Source of the DNA: Granulicella sibirica
GTDB taxonomy: Bacteria; Acidobacteriota; Terriglobia; Terriglobales; Acidobacteriaceae
Length of the DNA stretch: 64,000 bases
Direction of reading: 5' to 3'
Assembly (NCBI RefSeq): GCF_004115155.1
Contig: NZ_RDSM01000002.1
Location: forward strand, 682,001 to 746,000
The notes beneath the pieces were generated by a model. That model searched no databases. It worked only from the letters and a program-made list of their open reading frames with translations, and was not told the origin of the DNA. Position numbers and translations under genes: made by a program. Shown in pieces: positions 44,442 through 51,209 of the stretch (position 1 is the first letter of the stretch; every line of letters starts with the position of its first letter).

Positions 44442-44888
44442 ATGGCGACTGAAGTACAGGAAGCAGCGAAGCTGCAGCAGTTGGCACATGAGAATCCGGA
44501 TGACATTGAAGTTGCCGCAGGACGCGACCGGGAGCAGCTTGAAGGATGGGTCCCGGCGCTTGCCACCGAGGCAGAGACCCGCGAGGCCCTGGAGAAGGCG
44601 TTCGACTATCGTGGCGATGTGACGATTACCAGGAAAGATGGTTCCGTCGTCGAAGGCTATCTCTTCGATCGGCGCTCCGGCTCCTCTCTGTCGGACTCCT
44701 ATGTTCGGATTATTCCTTCGAAAGAGCGCACCAAGGTCAACGTCGCTTACAGCGAGATTGCCGCGCTTGCCTTTACCGGGCGCGACACTGCCGCAGGCAA
44801 GACGTTCGAGGCGTGGGTGAAGAAATACTGGGAGAAGAAGGCGGCCGGGGAACGGAATATTCAGATCGAGCCGGAGAAGCTGGATTAG
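44442..44888 (+). CDS. Conserved hypothetical protein in the hopanoid cluster
   Basis: 148-aa soluble protein with no signal or membrane helix. AAGGA precedes ATG 44442, 8 bp after the hpnH stop. The N-terminal third is helical and acidic (LQQLAHENPDDIEVA, EGWVPALATEAETREALEKA). The middle is beta-rich (DVTITRKDGSVVEGYLFDRR, SYVRIIP, TKVNVAYSEIAALAF), resembling a small SH3/Sm-like barrel, and the end is a basic helix (FEAWVKKYWEKKAAGE). I do not recognise a named family. Its tight position after hpnH suggests a role with hopanoid side-chain enzymes or their regulation. Confidence 0.75.
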   Translation: MATEVQEAAKLQQLAHENPDDIEVAAGRDREQLEGWVPALATEAETREALEKAFDYRGDVTITRKDGSVVEGYLFDRRSGSSLSDSYVRIIPSKERTKVNVAYSEIAALAFTGRDTAAGKTFEAWVKKYWEKKAAGERNIQIEPEKLD

Positions 44889-44934
44889 TTCTATCACCGC
44901 TCTCCGCAACGACTAGACTGGCGTGGAGGGTGTG

Positions 44935-45237
44935 ATGAACCGGAATGCCGTGGTGATCTCTTCTGATGGAAAGCTCGAGGTTCCCAAGGAAGTGCAGGAA
45001 GAGATGCACCTCTCGGAAGAGGCTCGGCTCCGTCTCGTATCCTCGTCGAGCACCGGTTTCCAGGCAGAACTCGATTGATGATCCGCTGAAGGACTGTGTC
45101 CCGAACGAAAACTGGCGGTCCCTCCGGGTATCCTAAGCGGCCATCCAGAGCACGACACGACCAAGGCGCGATCGGAAGAGCGGGCCTGGGAACTGGAGCA
45201 CGATGAGCGAAAGTCTGGTCCTTATCCCAAGCGGTGA
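44935..45237 (+). pseudogene. Decayed AbrB/MazE-like antitoxin gene
   Basis: GGAGGG precedes ATG 44935. The first frame encodes 47 residues of an AbrB-like swapped-hairpin domain (AVVISSDGKLEVPKEVQEEM, ARLRLVSSSSTGFQAEL) and stops at 45076. The expected antitoxin continuation DDPLKDCVPNENWRSLR then appears in the second frame. From GILSGHPEHDTTKARSEER onward it is back in the first frame, to the stop at 45237. Two compensating indels (about 45060-45077 and at about 45125, one G lost from CTCCGGGTATC) therefore break a protein of about 100 aa. No PIN or MazF toxin follows. The 47-aa product may still be made. Confidence 0.6.
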
Positions 45238-45282
45238 ATCACGCTTTCGTGAAGGTCTCCCGCATCTGGAGTGGCTCGAAAT

Positions 45283-46308
45283 ATGAAGGTCTTTCTGACC
45301 GGAGCGACGGGCTTTGTCGGGAGCCATGTAGCGCGCGCTTATTGTGCGGCCGGGGCGGACCTGCGCCTGCTTACCCGGTCGACAAGTAATCTCAAGGGAC
45401 TGGAAGGCATCCCTGCCGAGACTGTTGTCGGAGACCTCCGTCAGCCGGAGACGTTCCGATCTGCGCTCGAGGGATGCGACGCGGTCGTACATGTGGCGGC
45501 GGATTACCGGCTCTGGGTGAGGGATCCTGATGCGATGCACGCCGCAAATGTCGGCGGGACGCGGGAGCTTCTGCGCATGGCGCGTGAGGCTGGAGTGGGG
45601 AAGGTGGTTTACACCTCGAGTGTGGCGACGATGGGGTTCAAGAGGGATGGGACGATCGTCGATGAGGCGACGCCGGTATCGCTGGCGGACATGATCGGGC
45701 ACTATAAGCGGTCGAAGTTTCTTGGAGAACAAGAGGCAATTCGCGCCGCAGGGATGGGGCAGCACGTCATGATCCTGAATCCGACGACGCCTATCGGAGC
45801 GGGCGATGTGAAGCCGACACCTACCGGTCGAATCATCGTCGACTTCCTCAACGGCAACTTTCCCGCCTATGTCGATACGGGGCTTAACCTCGTCGATGTG
45901 GCCGAGGTGGCGCGCATGCATGTGACGGCGCTCGATCGAGCCACGCCTGGCGAACGCTACATCCTCGGCGGGGAAAATCTCACGCTCAAGCAGATCCTCG
46001 ACCGCATGTCCGCGATCACCGGGATTCCATCGCCGAAGATGAAGGTGCCGCACGCAGTGGCGATGGGGTTCGCTTTCTTCGACGAGAACTTCACCGGGAA
46101 GCTGCGGGGCAAGGAGCCGCGCGCCACGGTCGAGGCGGTGCGCATGGGAAAGAAGATGATGTTCGCCACGTCGGCGAAGGCGGAGCGGGAGCTCGGGTTT
46201 CGGGTACTTCCAATCTACTCGGCGATGCGCGCGGCGATCGACTGGTTTACGGCGAATGGATATGCGCCGAAGTACGCCGCGCAGATCGCTGGCGGCAAGG
46301 CGAAATGA
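45283..46308 (+). CDS. hpnA: Hopanoid-associated sugar epimerase HpnA
   Basis: NAD-dependent short-chain epimerase/dehydratase-family protein, about 341 aa from ATG 45283; GTG 45271 is an alternative start. The N-terminal nucleotide-binding motif is GATGFVGSH. The catalytic Tyr-Lys pair is in HYKRSKFLGEQEA, with TSSVATMG before it. LNPTTPIGAGDVKPTPTGRII is typical of HpnA. Its exact reaction in hopanoid synthesis is not settled. It overlaps the next gene by 4 bp (ATGA at 46305). Confidence 0.92.
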   Translation: MKVFLTGATGFVGSHVARAYCAAGADLRLLTRSTSNLKGLEGIPAETVVGDLRQPETFRSALEGCDAVVHVAADYRLWVRDPDAMHAANVGGTRELLRMAREAGVGKVVYTSSVATMGFKRDGTIVDEATPVSLADMIGHYKRSKFLGEQEAIRAAGMGQHVMILNPTTPIGAGDVKPTPTGRIIVDFLNGNFPAYVDTGLNLVDVAEVARMHVTALDRATPGERYILGGENLTLKQILDRMSAITGIPSPKMKVPHAVAMGFAFFDENFTGKLRGKEPRATVEAVRMGKKMMFATSAKAERELGFRVLPIYSAMRAAIDWFTANGYAPKYAAQIAGGKAK

Positions 46309-47048
46309 AGGGTAATGTCGCCGTTATCGCAGCTCTGCCGGGAGAGTTGCGGCCCCTGATCCAGCATCGGGCGGGCGTTCCCTGGACGAGGCTGAAGACA
46401 GCAGACGGCGTCTACGCTTGGGAGTACCGGCATGCGCATGGCTGCTGGCGCGCGGTCTGTGCCGGGATGGGCGCCCGACGGGCAGGGCTGGCGTTTGCGG
46501 TGGCGGAAGAGACCTCGGAGATGGACGCGGTCGTTTCCGTTGGCTGGGCCGGTGCGCTCGAGGACGGGCTGAAGGCGGGAGATACGCGCCGCGCCGGGAT
46601 GGTAGTCGACACGCTTACTGGGGAGCGCTTCCGGACGGCTTTCCAAGAGGCCGGGTTGGGTACGCTGGCGACCTCGGACCTTGTTGCCGATGAGCGCGAG
46701 AAGTCGCGACTGGCTGCGGCGTACGGCGCGTCGATGGTCGATATGGAAGCGGCTACGGTGGCTCGGCTTGCGAGAGCGCATGGAGTTCCGTTTTACTGTC
46801 TGAAGGCCATCTCGGATGAGCGTACGGCGCATCTGCCGGACTTCAGCCGGTTCATCGCGCCGCACGGGCAGATTCGCCTGCGTCCGTTCATGATGCACTC
46901 GGCGGTGCGGCCACATACCTGGCGCGGATTGATTCGGCTTGGCCGGCATTCCGCACGAGCAGCGGCGCGGATGGCCGAGGCGATCTACGGATGGCTCGAT
47001 GAAGATGGCTCGATTCGAGCCGAGGCATTGGTGAAGGGGAAGCGATGA
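46305..47048 (+). CDS. hpnG: HpnG-like hopanoid nucleoside phosphorylase
   Basis: 247-aa protein of the purine-nucleoside phosphorylase/MTA-SAH nucleosidase fold. VAVIAALPGELRPLI at the start, AGMGARRAG (phosphate/ribose site), VSVGWAGALEDGLKAGD and MVDMEAATVARLA (the Glu that contacts ribose) are visible. In hopanoid producers HpnG removes adenine from adenosylhopane to give the ribosyl-type intermediate. It sits in a three-gene overlapping unit hpnA-hpnG-dehydrogenase, each joined by a 4-bp overlap. HpnG rather than a general nucleosidase is inferred from this context. Confidence 0.87.
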   Translation: MKGNVAVIAALPGELRPLIQHRAGVPWTRLKTADGVYAWEYRHAHGCWRAVCAGMGARRAGLAFAVAEETSEMDAVVSVGWAGALEDGLKAGDTRRAGMVVDTLTGERFRTAFQEAGLGTLATSDLVADEREKSRLAAAYGASMVDMEAATVARLARAHGVPFYCLKAISDERTAHLPDFSRFIAPHGQIRLRPFMMHSAVRPHTWRGLIRLGRHSARAAARMAEAIYGWLDEDGSIRAEALVKGKR

Positions 47049-48151
47049 TTGCGTTGGATCAAGTTGAGGCGAAGACGTTAGACAGCGTACCGGCGACGAT
47101 GCGCGCGGCTGTCTATCGCGGGGTGAACGATGTTCGCATTGAGACGGTTCCGGTTCCCGAGATCGGGCCGGGTGAGGTGCTTGTCCGGATCGATACGTGC
47201 GGGATCTGCGGGACGGATCTGAAGAAGATTCATACCGGGTCTCACTCGGCTCCGCGGATCTTCGGCCACGAGATGTCGGGGACCGTGGTGCGCGTGGGTG
47301 ATGGCGTGGAGACCTTCGCGGTTGGGGACCGCGTGATGGCCTTCCATCACATCCCGTGCGGAGAGTGCTTTTACTGCCGCAAGAAGACCTTCGCGCAGTG
47401 CGAGACGTACAAGAAGGTGGGGACGACGGCCGGGTTTACGGCTGCGGGTGGTGGGTTTGCCGAGTACATCCGGGTGATGGACTGGATTGTGCGATCCGGC
47501 GGACTGGTAAAGGTGCCGGACGATATTCCGTTCGAGCAGGCCGCGTTCATCGAGCCGGTGAATACCTGCTTCAAGGCGGTGCGCATGCTGAGCCTTGAGG
47601 CCGACGACACGGTTCTTGTCATTGGGCAGGGAAGTATTGGCGTGATTCTGGCGGCGCTGGCCCGGAGGACGGGTGCGACGGTGCTGACAAGTGATCTCTA
47701 CGAGGAGCGGCATGCGGTTGCGGCGCAGTACGGGCTCGACCGGCCGGTCGATGCTCGGGGGGATGTGGTTGCTATTGCGAAGGCAGCGACCGACGGGCGC
47801 GGCGCCGATGTCGCGCTGGTTGCGGTCGGGGCGGATGCGCTGATCTCCATGGCGATGGATGCGATCCGGCCGGGGGGCCGCGTGATGTTGTTTGCGAGCA
47901 CGCAGCATGGGACTGCGGCCTTCGATCCGGCAGCGGTTTGCATGGATGAGAAGACGTTGATGGGCTCTTACTCGGCGTCCGTCGCTATCCAGGACGAGGG
48001 GATTCAGCTTGTGTTCGATGGTTACCGCGACGGCTCGCTGGATCTGACGAAACTGATCTCGCATCGGTTCGGGTTGGAGGATGCTGTTGCGGGGATCGAT
48101 CTGGCCTCGCACCCGGTGGCGGACTCGATGAAGATCGTCATCAAGCCTTAG
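47045..48151 (+). CDS. Zinc-dependent alcohol (polyol) dehydrogenase, MDR family, in the hopanoid operon
   Basis: 368-aa medium-chain dehydrogenase. Catalytic zinc ligands are in DTCGICGTD and FGHEMSG. The four structural-zinc cysteines are in CGECFYCRKKTFAQC. The NAD(P) motif is GQGSIGVILAAL. It resembles sorbitol/threonine dehydrogenases, which interconvert polyols and carbonyls. The start overlaps the hpnG stop by 4 bp, implying coupled translation. Reduction of the ring-opened ribosylhopane aldehyde to bacteriohopanetetrol would suit this type of enzyme; that is inference from context. It ends head-on with the sortase gene, overlapping 4 bp. Confidence 0.9.
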   Translation: MIALDQVEAKTLDSVPATMRAAVYRGVNDVRIETVPVPEIGPGEVLVRIDTCGICGTDLKKIHTGSHSAPRIFGHEMSGTVVRVGDGVETFAVGDRVMAFHHIPCGECFYCRKKTFAQCETYKKVGTTAGFTAAGGGFAEYIRVMDWIVRSGGLVKVPDDIPFEQAAFIEPVNTCFKAVRMLSLEADDTVLVIGQGSIGVILAALARRTGATVLTSDLYEERHAVAAQYGLDRPVDARGDVVAIAKAATDGRGADVALVAVGADALISMAMDAIRPGGRVMLFASTQHGTAAFDPAAVCMDEKTLMGSYSASVAIQDEGIQLVFDGYRDGSLDLTKLISHRFGLEDAVAGIDLASHPVADSMKIVIKP

Positions 48152-48762
48152 GGCTCGTCGGGTATGGCGGACAAAAGGTGCGCGTGGACGATGAAGCGCC
48201 TGGGCGCCGCACCAATGTAGTTGAACGGGTAGCAGGTGATGAGGGTGAGCTCGGGCCGGTTCTGAACGTCGAGGACGCGGACCTGATCGGGGGTCACGAT
48301 CTCGGTGGTGTCGACTTCGTAGTGATAGACGCCGGTCTGGTCGGCCACGCGGATGTCCATGTTGGCGCGTATGCCGCGTAAAGGCTTGAAGTAGGTGTCG
48401 CGATGGCCAGCGAGGCCAAGGGTGCCAAGGCCGCCGGGTCGCGCAGTGCCGGGGATGTAGCCTACACCCTTCCGCAGGCTCTCTGACTCGTAGTTTGAGA
48501 AGATGGGGACGGAGAGTTTGAGGTCGCGGATCTCCAATCTGCCCATGATGGTCGCTTGGCCGGTGGGGGGCGTTTGTTCGTCAACAGAGCTCTGATTTTC
48601 GGCAGGGGAGCTGATGGGCCGGGCGAACAGGCTGCGGCTCGCTCGTTCCGCGGAGATCGCCTTCACTTTGACGGCGGCAAGGTAGACGGCGCACAGGACT
48701 CCTGCCACAAGAAGGAGGAGTTCGGTGCGCCGAAGCCATGCGTGACTGATCTGCCGCTGCAT
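48148..48762 (-). CDS. Class D-like sortase
   Basis: Membrane-anchored cysteine transpeptidase of 204 aa. One N-terminal helix (about 13-30) is followed by a linker and the sortase beta-barrel. The catalytic triad is present: H120 (LAGHRDTYF), C177 (LITCYPFNYIG) and Arg188/189 (APRRFIV). MGRLEIRDLKLSVPIF is the usual start of the domain, and TLITC with the short CYPF loop fits class D enzymes, whose known motif preference is LPxTA. The gene lies 5 bp after a gene ending in LPHTA, so enzyme and substrate are co-transcribed. The organism appears Gram-negative, where sortases are less common. Confidence 0.93.
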   Translation of the reverse strand: MQRQISHAWLRRTELLLLVAGVLCAVYLAAVKVKAISAERASRSLFARPISSPAENQSSVDEQTPPTGQATIMGRLEIRDLKLSVPIFSNYESESLRKGVGYIPGTARPGGLGTLGLAGHRDTYFKPLRGIRANMDIRVADQTGVYHYEVDTTEIVTPDQVRVLDVQNRPELTLITCYPFNYIGAAPRRFIVHAHLLSAIPDEP

Positions 48763-48767
48763 TGTCC

Positions 48768-49646
48768 TTAGACGGCGTCCCGGGTCATTGTCCGAACGAC
48801 GCGCATGACAAGAGCGGCCATGAGCGAGAAGAAGCCGAGGAGGGCAATGAGAGGAAGACTGCTCGCCGTGTGAGGCAGTGTAGAGATAACTGGCGTGCGG
48901 TGAGCGCGGCTCGGGGCCTGCTCCTCAAACGCCGGACGGATAGGCCTGGGCTGCTCGAGGCGCGCGACCTGAGGCTCAGGCGCGGCAGGTGGCGCAGCCG
49001 CAGGAGGCGGAACGTAAGCCGGCTGTGCGGATGGTGACGATGGGAAGCGCGCGATGACGGGTTGGTCGCTGTTGATGAGGCGGTACCTCTCAGCGAGGAT
49101 CGCGGGCGTTTTTCTGTCCGTGCCCGTTGTGGTCAGGCTTAGCATCCAGAGATTGACGGCCCGCAATTCATCGGGATTGAGGCCATTGAGGCTCTTGAGA
49201 TGCTCGCTCTCATAGTCGACCGCGACGACCTGGGCATCGTTGAGCTTCGCGAGTTGTACAGCATCAGGCTTTGGGTAGACGAACTCGACGACCTTGCCGG
49301 AGCCGAAGGAGAAGCCGCGAAGCGTCTGCTGATGATTCGCGCCCGAGGACCAGTCGATGATCCCCGGAGCGGAGGAGCGAGAAGCCGGGAAGCCGAGGAC
49401 TCCGAGAAAGATCGCGTGTTCTTTGTTGGTCGGGCTGTCTATCTGGACGATGAGGCGATCCCCGAAACTGTCGACGATGTGGATCGTGTAGTCGCCCGGT
49501 TTCAGGGTCTCGCTTGGGATCTGGGTGGAATGATCGAGGGTGAAGGTACCGTTCAGGCCCTTGAGATCGGCGGGGTTGGGGGCCGCAAACAAACTCGCTG
49601 AGATAGCCAAGGTGCCAGTAAGAGAAACGATCGACCTGAGAGACAT
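48768..49646 (-). CDS. Sortase substrate with C-terminal LPHTA signal
   Basis: About 292 aa from ATG 49646, preceded by AGGAG 7-8 bases upstream. An N-terminal signal peptide (MSLRSIVSLTGTLAISASLF) is followed by a beta-rich domain (TFTLDHSTQIPSETLKPGDY, FGDRLIVQID) and a short acidic segment. A Pro/Ala-rich stalk spans about 200-250. The C-terminus is a complete sorting signal: LPHTA at 257-261, a hydrophobic helix (LPLIALLGFFSLMAALVM), then RVVRTMTR. The domain after the signal peptide is of unknown function. Cleavage between Thr and Ala by the neighbouring sortase is predicted. Confidence 0.85.
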   Translation of the reverse strand: MSLRSIVSLTGTLAISASLFAAPNPADLKGLNGTFTLDHSTQIPSETLKPGDYTIHIVDSFGDRLIVQIDSPTNKEHAIFLGVLGFPASRSSAPGIIDWSSGANHQQTLRGFSFGSGKVVEFVYPKPDAVQLAKLNDAQVVAVDYESEHLKSLNGLNPDELRAVNLWMLSLTTTGTDRKTPAILAERYRLINSDQPVIARFPSSPSAQPAYVPPPAAAPPAAPEPQVARLEQPRPIRPAFEEQAPSRAHRTPVISTLPHTASSLPLIALLGFFSLMAALVMRVVRTMTRDAV

Positions 49647-49772
49647 GGGTGAACTCCTGAACTGCTGGGTCGCTTGCCTCACAGTTCAGATGTCGCCGTT
49701 TCAATACGGAGATGCGCGACGAGCCGCAATAAGTGGCCGGATTACCATAGGGTTGGTTACCCGTCAAGCTTG

Positions 49773-51209
49773 TTAATCGCGCGCTCGCTTCTTTACTTCC
49801 ACGTTCAGCCGCTTGATCTTCTGGTTGAGGGTGCTGAGGGGGATGCGGAAGAACTCGGCAGCTTCGGTCTGGTTCCAATGGCAGCGCTCGAGGCGGTCGG
49901 CGATGATGCGGCGTTCGATCTCTTCCATGAGATCGAAGAGCGAGGCGCCGGGGCGATGGTCGAGCAGGGCGGCCGAGTAGGTCGAGCCGGTGAGCTGGCT
50001 GGGCAGAAGGTCCGGCGTGATGAGGCGGCCGGAGGATAGGACCACGCCGCGCTCCATCGCGTTTTCGAGCTCGCGGACGTTGCCGGGCCACTCGTAGTCC
50101 ATGAGGACGCGGAGGGCATCGGGCGAGAGGGCGCGATCGCCCGTGCCGTTCTCGTCGGCGTAGATCTTGAGGAAGTGCGCGGCGAGCAGGGGAACATCTT
50201 CGCGGCGGGCGCGAAGCGGAGGGAGCTCGAGGAAGATGACGTTGAGGCGGTAGAAGAGATCCTCGCGGAACTTGCCTTCGCGAACGGCCTCGCGGAGATC
50301 GACGTTGGTGGCGGCGATGATGCGGACGTCGACCTGGATCTCGGAGGTTCCGCCGAGGTGCATGAAACGGCGGTCCTGGAGGACGCGCAGGATCTTGGCC
50401 TGCATGTCCATCGTCATGGTGCCGATCTCGTCGAGGAAAAGCGTGCCGCCGTTGGCGACTTCGAAGAGGCCCTTCTTCGAGGAGATGGCGGAGGTGAAGG
50501 CGCCCTTGACGTGGCCGAAGAGGGTCGATTCGAGGAGCTCGGAGGGAACGGCACCCGTGTTGACGGGGACGAAGGGGTTGTCGCGGCGGGGGGAGTTGGC
50601 GTGGAGCGCTTTCGCGATGAGCTCCTTGCCGGTGCCGCTCTCGCCCTGAATGAGGACGGTCGAGCGGCTCGGTGCGACCTGGGCGATGAGGTCGAACATG
50701 CGGAGCATGATGTCGCTCTTGCCGATGATGTTCTCGAAGTTGTATCGCTTCTTGAGGGTGCGCTTGAGCTGGACGACTTCTTCTTCGGCCTTGTGGCGAG
50801 CGATGGCGGTGCGGATGTCGGCGAGGAGCTTCTCGTTGTCCCAGGGCTTCTGGACGAAGTTCTCGGCTCCCGCGCGGATGGCGTCGACGACGTTGCCGAC
50901 GGTGCCGTAGGCGGTGATCATGATGACCGGCAGATCTGGATGCATCTCGGTGATGCGAGGAAGCAGGTCAATGCCGGATTCGCCGGGGAGGGCCAGGTCC
51001 AGAAGAAGAAGATCGTACTGGTTGCGGGCGAGGAGGTCGAGACCGGAGGGGCCGTCGATTGCCATCGAGACGGTGAAGCCTTCAAAGGTGAGGAGCGTGT
51101 CGAGAGATTCGCGGATCGCGGCTTCGTCGTCGATGATGAGGATGCGAGGGAGGCTTGTGGGGGTGATATCGGTGGTGCGGGTGGCCGGTGTATCGAGAAT
51201 CTCAGGCAT
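49773..51209 (-). CDS. Sigma-54-dependent response regulator (NtrC family)
   Basis: 478-aa transcription activator with three domains. The receiver domain (about 20-135) has phosphoacceptor Asp in [13 protein letters not shown]. The AAA+ domain (about 150-385) has Walker [13 protein letters not shown], Walker [10 protein letters not shown] and a GAFTSA loop where most family members read GAFTGA. The C-terminal Fis-type helix-turn-helix (about 435-475) has [20 protein letters not shown]. The start overlaps the end of the sensor kinase gene by 8 bp, which defines the cognate pair. The target promoters are not evident; the sortase pair downstream on the same strand is a candidate. Confidence 0.94.
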   Translation of the reverse strand: MPEILDTPATRTTDITPTSLPRILIIDDEAAIRESLDTLLTFEGFTVSMAIDGPSGLDLLARNQYDLLLLDLALPGESGIDLLPRITEMHPDLPVIMITAYGTVGNVVDAIRAGAENFVQKPWDNEKLLADIRTAIARHKAEEEVVQLKRTLKKRYNFENIIGKSDIMLRMFDLIAQVAPSRSTVLIQGESGTGKELIAKALHANSPRRDNPFVPVNTGAVPSELLESTLFGHVKGAFTSAISSKKGLFEVANGGTLFLDEIGTMTMDMQAKILRVLQDRRFMHLGGTSEIQVDVRIIAATNVDLREAVREGKFREDLFYRLNVIFLELPPLRARREDVPLLAAHFLKIYADENGTGDRALSPDALRVLMDYEWPGNVRELENAMERGVVLSSGRLITPDLLPSQLTGSTYSAALLDHRPGASLFDLMEEIERRIIADRLERCHWNQTEAAEFFRIPLSTLNQKIKRLNVEVKKRARD

